A stretch of 44,100 bases of DNA from Candidatus Yanofskyibacteriota bacterium (GTDB lineage Bacteria > Patescibacteriota > Minisyncoccia > 2-02-FULL-40-12 > GWA2-44-9): contig JAHFKT010000001.1 in the NCBI GenBank assembly GCA_023245235.1, positions 3,923-48,022 of the forward strand, in the 5' to 3' direction. A program made the position numbers and the translations under genes. Shown piece after piece: positions 37,429 through 44,100 of the stretch (positions within the stretch are counted from its first letter, which is position 1; each line of letters starts with the position of its first letter). Below the pieces are notes generated by a model. That model saw only the letters and a list, made by a program, of their open reading frames with translations, was not told where the DNA came from and did no database searches.

Positions 37429-39111
37429 ATGGCGTTACCAGAAGACAAACAAATTCTTATACTCGGGGAAACCAACTTTAGAAATCATAAAGAGCGTTTT
37501 GGTATCAGAGCCGATGACCGCCGCCGCCATATGTATGTGGTCGGTTCGACCGGTATGGGCAAATCAGAATTTTTGAAGAACATGGCCATTCAGGATATCG
37601 AGGAGGGCCGCGGGATCGCATTCCTTGATCCTCACGGTGATCCGTCGAGCGATCTCATCGACCACATCCCGGCCCACCGGATCAAGGACGTTATTTATCT
37701 GGACCCGAGCGATCTTTCCTTTCCCATCGCCTTTAATGTCATGGACAAGGTTGATTATGAATACCGGCACTTGGTCGCCTCAGGTCTCCTGGGCGTGTTC
37801 AAGAAGATATGGGTTGATGCCTGGTCGGGCCGCATGGAATACATTCTGAACAATACCATCCTGGCGCTCCTTGAAACGAAAGACTCGACCCTCCTGGCCA
37901 TCAATCGCATGCTGGCCGATAAGACCTACCGCAAAGAAGTCGTGGCCCAGATAAAGGACCCGATCGTGAAGGCATTCTGGGTTGAGGAATTCGCCAAGTA
38001 TGCCGACAAGTTCGCGACCGAGGCCACTGCCGCTATTCAGAACAAGGTCGGCCAGTTCGCTTCCAATAATCTGATCCGCAATATCATCGGCCAGAAAGAA
38101 CTGAAGCTCGATATCCGCAAGATAATGGACGAGGGCAAGATACTCATCGTAAACCTGTCCAAAGGCGCCATCGGCGACGATGCTTCCCGGCTCATCGGAG
38201 CACTCTTGGTCACCAAGATCCAATTGGCGGCGATGTCGCGCGTCGATACTCCCGAGAACGATCGCCGCGATTTTTATCTGTATGTCGATGAATTCCAAAA
38301 TTTCGCGACCGAATCGTTCGCCAGCATCTTATCCGAAGCCCGTAAGTTCCACTTGAGCCTGGTCGTAGCGCACCAATACATCAAACAGATGGAAGAAACG
38401 GTGGCTGACGCCGTATTCGGCAACGTCGGCAGTTTGGTGGCTTTCCGCGTCGGCGCCGAGGATGCCGAATTTCTGGAAAAGTGGTTCGCACCTGACTTCA
38501 TGGCTACCGACCTGGTCAATCTGGGCAAATACAGTATTTACATAAAACTGATGGTCAACGGCATTACGTCGAAAGGGTTCTCGGCCCATACCATTCCGCC
38601 ATTGCCCAAAATGGAGGAGTCGCATCGCGATGAGGTCGTTGCATATTCACGCTCTCAGTACGGCACGCCGCGAGGCGATGTCGAGAAAAGTATTGCCGAT
38701 TGGGCCGCTCCATCCGCAACCGCAATACCCGAAGGGGAGGGCTACCGCGAACCCCGCGAGCGAAGGCCCGCAGGCAACCCGTATGGCGGTCCCTATGGCA
38801 GTAGCAGTAGCTATCCTCCCAGAAGTCCGGATAGCCGTCCTCGTCCGTCCCGCAGAGATGATTCCAGGCCGGCCTCTCGTCCGCCCGAAGCCGGCCGTCC
38901 GCCGCGACGCGATGGGCCGCCATCGCGGCCCCGACCCAGCCAGTTCCAGGAGTCGAAACCGCCGGTTTCCCTGAGCACGCTTCAGGGCGGCGCCGTCGAT
39001 TTTAAAGGCCGCAAAGTTGAAGAGCGTCCTGACCGCGGCCCGAAAGACCCGAAAAAAGAAGTAGATTCAAGTGAACTGAAAAAAATACTCGAAGAAGCTT
39101 TAAAGAAGTAA
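37429..39111 (+). CDS. VirD4/TraD-like or HerA-like ATPase with Arg/Pro-rich disordered C-terminal tail
   Basis: RRHMYVVGSTGMGKSEFLKNMAIQDI (Walker A), GIAFLDPHGDPSSDLID, DFYLYVDEFQNFATESFASILSEARKFHLSLVVAHQYIKQ (Walker B and Q motif). Confidence 0.88.
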   Translation: MALPEDKQILILGETNFRNHKERFGIRADDRRRHMYVVGSTGMGKSEFLKNMAIQDIEEGRGIAFLDPHGDPSSDLIDHIPAHRIKDVIYLDPSDLSFPIAFNVMDKVDYEYRHLVASGLLGVFKKIWVDAWSGRMEYILNNTILALLETKDSTLLAINRMLADKTYRKEVVAQIKDPIVKAFWVEEFAKYADKFATEATAAIQNKVGQFASNNLIRNIIGQKELKLDIRKIMDEGKILIVNLSKGAIGDDASRLIGALLVTKIQLAAMSRVDTPENDRRDFYLYVDEFQNFATESFASILSEARKFHLSLVVAHQYIKQMEETVADAVFGNVGSLVAFRVGAEDAEFLEKWFAPDFMATDLVNLGKYSIYIKLMVNGITSKGFSAHTIPPLPKMEESHRDEVVAYSRSQYGTPRGDVEKSIADWAAPSATAIPEGEGYREPRERRPAGNPYGGPYGSSSSYPPRSPDSRPRPSRRDDSRPASRPPEAGRPPRRDGPPSRPRPSQFQESKPPVSLSTLQGGAVDFKGRKVEERPDRGPKDPKKEVDSSELKKILEEALKK

Positions 39112-39141
39112 GACCGCCCCATCATGAGCGGTCTTTATTTA
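39110..39141 (+). terminator. Rho-independent terminator overlapping the called start of the next ORF
   Basis: AAGACCGC-cccatcatga-GCGGTCTT followed by TATTTAAA; starts at the TAA of the ATPase gene. Confidence 0.7.
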
Positions 39142-39168
39142 AAAAACCAGTATGGTAGCGTTTACATA

Positions 39169-40455
39169 ATGCCGGGCCAATACTACAAAAAATACATCCG
39201 TATCCCGCCGGGGGAGTCCATCGATATCCGCCGGATCATGCCCATTATTAACCATCCGCTGTTCCAGCGTCTTTTGCACATATCCCAGCTGGGTACGACA
39301 CTGACTGTATTTCCGGGTGCGAGTCATAACCGTTTTGAGCATGCCCTCGGAGTCTATGCTAAAACAGCCCGGTTCTGCAGAAAAATGGTTGAAGGAGGAC
39401 TCATGACCTCGTTTGAAGCCCTTAATATATCGCTCTTCGGCCTGCTCCATGATATCGGCCACGGACCGTTCTCGCATGTTATCGAGGAGCTGACTCCGCT
39501 CTCCGGCGACGAGAACGAGAACGGCTTGGTCGTTCTGAAGTTCATGAAGCCGGAGATCAAAAAAGCCGGCGGGGATTTCGAGTTCATCCGCAGTCTGTTC
39601 AGGCATAAAAAACCGTTTTACCGGATCGTAATGGATAAGAATGTCGGTATGGATAAGCTTGATTATCTGGACCGGGACACCTACCACACCGGTTTCGGCC
39701 AGCGGCCCGACATTGAAAGCCTGTTCAATTATCTGATATTTCTGAAAGGCAATTTGGTCATTGATGAGAAATCACTGGAGGCGGCCAAGCAGATGCAGCG
39801 CCTCTACGTCTATATGTACAAAGAGGTGTATCTGCATAAATCGGCGCTTATCAGCCAGCGTTTTCTGCAGAAGATGTTCATGATGTGGGTCGTTCTTGAA
39901 GGGGTCGACCCCAATACCCTGTGGCGCATGAACGATAAAGAACTTATGGCCAGGATCTATACCCATTCCGACAAGAGGCTGCAGTTCCTGTACAACGCCT
40001 ATATGAGCAGGACCTTACCCCACACCGGACTGGTGATACGCCTGAAGACGAGGGAGTTCAAAGAACGCATCGCCGGCAAGCAGATCAAGGTCATCGGCGA
40101 GAATCTCGATTTCTTCAAGAAATTCATGGAGCACGCCAAGCCGCAGGATCTTGAAGATCAGGAATCACTGATAGCCCGTATGCTGAAGGTGCCGGCGCAT
40201 CGCGTCATGATCGTGCCGACCCTGACGCCTCACCGGTTCGTGCCCCAGGATATCCTGTACCACGATGACGGTAAGATACTGTCGCTGAAGGCTACCCAGA
40301 AGCCGTACTTTGACGCACTTATAGCCGAGCTGAATGACTATATGGCCATCAGGGTCTGTATCATCGGAGACAGGCGGCTTATCTACAAGCAGGCGCCGAA
40401 GATCGCCGCATTGATAAAAAAGTATATTTCGAAGGACCATGCCAAGCATAAATAA
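39169..40455 (+). CDS. HD-superfamily phosphohydrolase
   Basis: HPLFQRLLHISQLGTTLTVFPGASHNRFEHALGVY, LFGLLHDIGHGPFSHVIEEL, MDKLDYLDRDTYHTGFG. Start moved to MPGQYYKKYIRIPPGE. Confidence 0.9.
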   Translation: MPGQYYKKYIRIPPGESIDIRRIMPIINHPLFQRLLHISQLGTTLTVFPGASHNRFEHALGVYAKTARFCRKMVEGGLMTSFEALNISLFGLLHDIGHGPFSHVIEELTPLSGDENENGLVVLKFMKPEIKKAGGDFEFIRSLFRHKKPFYRIVMDKNVGMDKLDYLDRDTYHTGFGQRPDIESLFNYLIFLKGNLVIDEKSLEAAKQMQRLYVYMYKEVYLHKSALISQRFLQKMFMMWVVLEGVDPNTLWRMNDKELMARIYTHSDKRLQFLYNAYMSRTLPHTGLVIRLKTREFKERIAGKQIKVIGENLDFFKKFMEHAKPQDLEDQESLIARMLKVPAHRVMIVPTLTPHRFVPQDILYHDDGKILSLKATQKPYFDALIAELNDYMAIRVCIIGDRRLIYKQAPKIAALIKKYISKDHAKHK

Positions 40456-40459
40456 AAAT

Positions 40460-40484
40460 CGGACCAGCAGGTCCGGTTTTTATT
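40460..40484 (+). terminator. Rho-independent terminator
   Basis: CGGACC-agca-GGTCCG followed by TTTTTATTT. Confidence 0.85.
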
Positions 40485-40491
40485 TATGATG

Positions 40492-40564
40492 TGCGCCCAG
40501 CAGGATTCGAACCTGCGACCATCTCCTTAAAAGGGAGCTGCTCTACCAACTGAGCTATGGGCGC
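40492..40564 (-). tRNA. tRNA-Lys (anticodon TTT)
   Basis: Minus strand GCGCCCATAGCTCAGTTGGTAGAGCAGCTCCCTTTTAAGGAGATGGTCGCAGGTTCGAATCCTGCTGGGCGCA; 7-bp acceptor stem, anticodon loop CTTTTAA, T-arm GGTTCGAATCC; CCA not encoded. Confidence 0.93.
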
Positions 40565-40613
40565 GAAATACAGCTATAATATATCATTAAAACAGCATCC
40601 TAGCAATTATCGA

Positions 40614-40641
40614 TTGACATATTCTATAAATAAGATATAGT
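40614..40641 (+). promoter_or_regulatory. Sigma70-type promoter
   Basis: TTGACA (40614-40619), 16-nt spacer, TATAGT (40636-40641). Confidence 0.6.
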
Positions 40642-40661
40642 TCTTTGGCGTTATTTTGCAA

Positions 40662-41042
40662 ATGAGAAATGTTGTTCTTTTCGTCGGTATCGCATTGAAC
40701 TTGATGGCCGCATCCGCGGCCGCCCAGACGGCCACCCTCCAGGGGATCGGTCAGGTCACCCGGACAGATCAGCGGTCCAATTCGGTCACCGTTGCATTTC
40801 CGGAGTCATTGGCGGTTTTCACGCTGGCACCCGTAAAGGGTACGCTTGCCCAGCTGCTCACCGACCAATGGGGCAGACAGGATGCCCTCGGGACGTATGT
40901 GAACCTCCGGTTCCAGTGCACCGCCAAGGACAACAAAACTCCCGGCATTCCGGACTGCGATTTTTCAAAGCCGGTCAAAGTTTCTCTCGGCCGTCGGCCG
41001 GTGAAACTGGTCCACGCCGCATTGTGCCTCCCTACGCGATAG
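40662..41042 (+). CDS. Secreted hypothetical protein
   Basis: Signal peptide MRNVVLFVGIALNLMAASAAAQT; own promoter and terminator; family not recognised. Confidence 0.6.
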   Translation: MRNVVLFVGIALNLMAASAAAQTATLQGIGQVTRTDQRSNSVTVAFPESLAVFTLAPVKGTLAQLLTDQWGRQDALGTYVNLRFQCTAKDNKTPGIPDCDFSKPVKVSLGRRPVKLVHAALCLPTR

Positions 41043-41064
41043 GGCCCGTCGACGGGCCTTTTTG
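41043..41064 (+). terminator. Rho-independent terminator
   Basis: GGCCCGTCGACGGGCC followed by TTTTT. Confidence 0.7.
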
Positions 41065-41079
41065 ATCGGAACTCTAAAC

Positions 41080-41109
41080 TTGATTTTTCTTAATTTCTGT
41101 GCTATAATA
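41080..41109 (+). promoter_or_regulatory. Putative sigma70-type promoter
   Basis: TTGATT, 18-nt spacer, TATAAT (41104-41109). Confidence 0.55.
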
Positions 41110-41188
41110 ATAACATTCGACAGTTCTGTTCTTTAATGTACGGCAGCTCGCTGCCGGAATGATACGCCTCCGGGCGCCGGGAAGCATT

Positions 41189-41692
41189 ATGACCATTGAT
41201 GTGATCCTGGCTCCGGCATTCGGGACCCAGGGATCAAAAAGCAATGCCGCGATCGGTTCGTGGCTTGCCGCCCATCATGACCGGTTCACCTACGTGCTCG
41301 TTCAGCACGAGGTCGGATCGGTTATGGCCCGCTGTGGTGCCGTGCCGGACTTTCAAGTCGATCGGCATCGCCGCGGCACGTACCTGGACACGCCCGAGGT
41401 CATCAGTCAGATGCTGGCCTGGCTTCCGGTATACCGGCTGAACGGTATCAGGGTCCGGGTCTGGGTGGCATGCCACAAGACCCAATGGAAGGCCTGCCGG
41501 TACTTTCTCCGGAAGTGGTACGGTATCCATGCCCGTCGGGTTGCGCTCGACGTGCCCTATGATCGTCATTCCGGACAGTGGCAGACACGCGGCCCGCTGG
41601 GCGCGTTCTTCTACAAGCCGGTCGCCATCTTCCGGTATCTCCGGAACGGTGACCTCCAGCTGTTCCATCGCTCACCGACCAAGGTCGGGTAA
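41189..41692 (+). CDS. Hypothetical protein
   Basis: ORF MTIDVILAPAFGTQGSKSNAAIGSWLAAHHDRFTYVLVQHEVG...; flanked by a promoter-like sequence and a terminator. Alternative start at 41159. Confidence 0.55.
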   Translation: MTIDVILAPAFGTQGSKSNAAIGSWLAAHHDRFTYVLVQHEVGSVMARCGAVPDFQVDRHRRGTYLDTPEVISQMLAWLPVYRLNGIRVRVWVACHKTQWKACRYFLRKWYGIHARRVALDVPYDRHSGQWQTRGPLGAFFYKPVAIFRYLRNGDLQLFHRSPTKVG

Positions 41693-41717
41693 AGGGCCGC
41701 ATCCGCGGCCCTTTTCG
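41692..41717 (+). terminator. Rho-independent terminator
   Basis: AAGGGCCGC-atcc-GCGGCCCTT followed by TTCG. Confidence 0.7.
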
Positions 41718-41733
41718 TTTACGGCGGGTTCCA

Positions 41734-41994
41734 TTAAAAAATACCGCTGGTGCGGTATGTAATAAGTATCCGGTTCATCAGTTCTCCGATGATGATCTGG
41801 TCTTCGCGGATAGGATCGTATGCCCGGTGAGTGAACTCTTTCGATACGATAGCCTCTACAATGCTTTCAATGAGACCAAGCAATGGGACCGGTATGACAG
41901 AGCGATATAAAAGAGCATAGCGGGAAGGGATGCCTCCGGTCACGTAGTAGATCGGTTCGGACTCAGGAACGGTCAACCGTATGGTTCTGAGCAC
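41734..41994 (-). CDS. Small hypothetical protein (GTG start)
   Basis: 86-aa ORF in an otherwise empty minus-strand gap: MLRTIRLTVPESEPIYYVTGGIPSRYALLYRSVIPVPLLGLIESIVEAIVSKEF...; no family recognised. Confidence 0.35.
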   Translation of the reverse strand: MLRTIRLTVPESEPIYYVTGGIPSRYALLYRSVIPVPLLGLIESIVEAIVSKEFTHRAYDPIREDQIIIGELMNRILITYRTSGIF

Positions 41995-42108
41995 GTTTCA
42001 TAACCCGTATCTATACTGATTGTAGGTCCGCTCGCATTGCAACACAATCGGAATGGTTGATAACATTTTACGCCTTGTTTCCTCAAGTTTCTGTGATAAG
42101 ATAACTGC

Positions 42109-43497
42109 ATGCAGCGAACTCATATCGGCGATATCAAAGATCTGGTCGGCCAGTCAGTCGACCTGTACGGCTGGGTCCATACCCGCCGAGATCACGGTAA
42201 ACTTATTTTTATCGATATCCGGGACCGGAGCGGCATCGCTCAGGTCGTCTTTACGCCGAAAACACCCGGCTACGAGTCCGCCAGCCAGTTGCGCAGCGAA
42301 TGGGTCATCCGTCTCAAAGGAAAAGTGAATGCCCGGCCCGAAAAGATGATCAACCCGGATATTCCGACCGGCAAAGTCGAAATTGAACCGCTGGAACTCG
42401 AAATTCTCAACAAAGCTGAAACTCCTCCTTTTCCGATAGATACTGACGGCAAAGAGATCGGCGAGGAACACCGGATGAAGTACCGGTACCTTGACCTGCG
42501 CCGTGAACGGATGGCCCGCAACATGATGATGCGGCACCGGCTCGTTAAATTTATCCGCGATCATCTTGACGGACAGGGGTTCCTTGAGATCGAAACGCCG
42601 ATCCTGACCAAATCCACGCCCGAAGGAGCCCGCGATTACGTGGTACCGTCCCGGCTGTATAACGGTAAGTTCTTCGCGCTTCCGCAATCGCCCCAGCAAT
42701 ACAAGCAATTGCTCATGGTCGCCGGTATGGAAAAATATTTCCAGATCGCCCGGTGTTTCCGTGACGAGGATACGAGAGGCGACCGTCAGCCGGAATTCAC
42801 ACAGCTGGATCTTGAGATGAGCTTTGTGGAGCGGGAAGACGTCATGCGCCTCAATGAAGAATTATTGATCTCCATCGTAAAGACACTCGCACCGGAGAAG
42901 AAGATACAGGAAGTTCCATTCCCGAGACTCTCGTACAAAGAAGCGATGGAGAAATACGGCACTGACCGGCCGGACCTGCGGAAGGACAAGGACGATCAGA
43001 ACCTGCTCGCATTCTGCTGGGTCATCGATTTCCCCTTCTTTGAAAAGACCGATGGCGGCGGGTGGACGTTCACCCATAATCCCTTCTCGGCGCCGAAGCC
43101 GGAGTTTATGCAGGACCTTCTGAACGGTACCAATGTCGGCCAGATCATCACCAGTCAATATGACGTCGCATTGAACGGCTCTGAGATCGGCGGCGGCAGC
43201 ATCCGTAACCACACTCCCGAAGGATTACGGGCGGTATTCCGCATTATGGGTTTTGATGATGAGCGGATCGAACGTAATTTCGGCCATATGCTTCAGGCAT
43301 TCTCTTTCGGCGCTCCGCCGCACGGGGGTATTGCATGGGGCCTGGACCGGCTGATGACGTTGCTGACCGATGAGCCGAATATCCGGGAAGTCATCGCATT
43401 TCCCAAGACGGGGGATGCCCGGGACCTCCTGATGGAATCACCATCGGAGCTTGAAGGGAAGCAACTCAAAGAGCTGCATTTGAAGATTGAAAAATAA
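42109..43497 (+). CDS. aspS: Aspartyl-tRNA synthetase, bacterial-type sequence lacking the GAD insertion domain
   Basis: GWVHTRRDHGKLIFIDIRDRSGIAQVVF, RYLDLRRERMARNMMMRHR, FLEIETPILTKSTPEGARDYVVPSR, FRDEDTRGDRQPEFTQLDLEMSFV, GIAWGLDRLMTLL. Confidence 0.96.
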   Translation: MQRTHIGDIKDLVGQSVDLYGWVHTRRDHGKLIFIDIRDRSGIAQVVFTPKTPGYESASQLRSEWVIRLKGKVNARPEKMINPDIPTGKVEIEPLELEILNKAETPPFPIDTDGKEIGEEHRMKYRYLDLRRERMARNMMMRHRLVKFIRDHLDGQGFLEIETPILTKSTPEGARDYVVPSRLYNGKFFALPQSPQQYKQLLMVAGMEKYFQIARCFRDEDTRGDRQPEFTQLDLEMSFVEREDVMRLNEELLISIVKTLAPEKKIQEVPFPRLSYKEAMEKYGTDRPDLRKDKDDQNLLAFCWVIDFPFFEKTDGGGWTFTHNPFSAPKPEFMQDLLNGTNVGQIITSQYDVALNGSEIGGGSIRNHTPEGLRAVFRIMGFDDERIERNFGHMLQAFSFGAPPHGGIAWGLDRLMTLLTDEPNIREVIAFPKTGDARDLLMESPSELEGKQLKELHLKIEK

Positions 43498-44100
43498 TGG
43501 CACGGAAAATCACGATACTATCGATCATTATAGCGGTTTTATTTTCGGTCAACGTTTATTTTTTGGTTACAAGCGCCGGGATCAAAGATCAGGATGCCGG
43601 TCCCGTTTTTAATACGGCCCAGGTCTATGTGATGCCGGTCACTCAGGCCGATTTCCTTCCGATCCTTGATGCCTCGACCGGAAACATAGCTCTCGATGCA
43701 CGCTCGGCGATCGTATATGATATAAAATCGAACCGGGCTTTATTCAGCAAGGACAGCAGGCAAAAACTTCCGATCGCTTCGCTGACGAAGATCCTGACCG
43801 CGATAGTCGTATGGGAGAATATGAGCCCCAATGATATCGTGACCGTGCAGCCCGATGCGGTCAAAGTTGACGGCGAGCGGCAGGACTTGTATACCGGCGA
43901 AACCATGAGCGTCACTAATCTCATGCAGCTGATGCTGGTGGAGTCATCGAATGATGCCGCCTATGCTCTGCGGGATCATGTCGCCACGAAGAATCTCGAC
44001 TTGGTTGCCATGATGAACGCAAAAGCCGCCGCACTCGATATGAACAGCACTCATGCCGTTGATCCTGCCGGATTGGACGACCGCGGATACTCGACGGCCG
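43497..44100 (+). CDS. Serine-type D-Ala-D-Ala carboxypeptidase (peptidase S11), C-terminus cut by the window edge
   Basis: Hand translation MARKITILSIIIAVLFSVNVYFLV...AIVYDIKSNRALFSKDSRQKLPIASLTKILTAIVVWE (SxxK) and VESSNDAAYAL (SxN). Confidence 0.9.
   Translation, partial: MARKITILSIIIAVLFSVNVYFLVTSAGIKDQDAGPVFNTAQVYVMPVTQADFLPILDASTGNIALDARSAIVYDIKSNRALFSKDSRQKLPIASLTKILTAIVVWENMSPNDIVTVQPDAVKVDGERQDLYTGETMSVTNLMQLMLVESSNDAAYALRDHVATKNLDLVAMMNAKAAALDMNSTHAVDPAGLDDRGYSTA

Overview
The window looks like a stretch of bacterial chromosome, roughly 50% GC by eye, from a lineage resembling Patescibacteria/CPR. That placement is an inference from gene content only. From 1 to about 17.2 kb it holds a surface-polysaccharide locus in two divergent operons. 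These encode glycosyltransferases, WecB, a TIGR04325-like methyltransferase, a GT2-sulfotransferase fusion, DUF2061, a bifunctional ATP sulfurylase/APS kinase, an MsbA-like ABC exporter, a GDP-fucose-synthase-like epimerase, an FdtA-like/DegT pair, a flippase and an O-antigen-ligase/TPR protein. Next come a pyruvoyl-dependent arginine decarboxylase, an initiating sugar transferase, HPF, SecA, a degenerate HIT protein, a nucleotidyltransferase fused to a DisA_N-like domain, GpmI, an SNase, an ASCH protein, M14- and M16-like peptidases, two RecB-like nucleases, SecD/SecF, a sigma-region-4/HARE-HTH regulator, a membrane protein with a VirD4/TraD-like ATPase, an HD phosphohydrolase, tRNA-Lys, AspRS lacking the GAD insertion, and a partial D,D-carboxypeptidase. 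The most interesting signals are: (1) an apparent PAPS-based glycan sulfation module whose APS kinase reading frame is interrupted 9-15 nt upstream of an in-frame A_AAA_AAG slippery heptamer that would restore it by a -1 shift; (2) the nucleotidyltransferase/diadenylate-cyclase-like fusion next to a HIT-like gene; (3) a sigma4-HARE regulator without sigma region 2; (4) two structured intergenic elements; (5) -10 boxes placed so close to start codons that leaderless transcription looks common. No searches were run; all family calls come from reading motifs.
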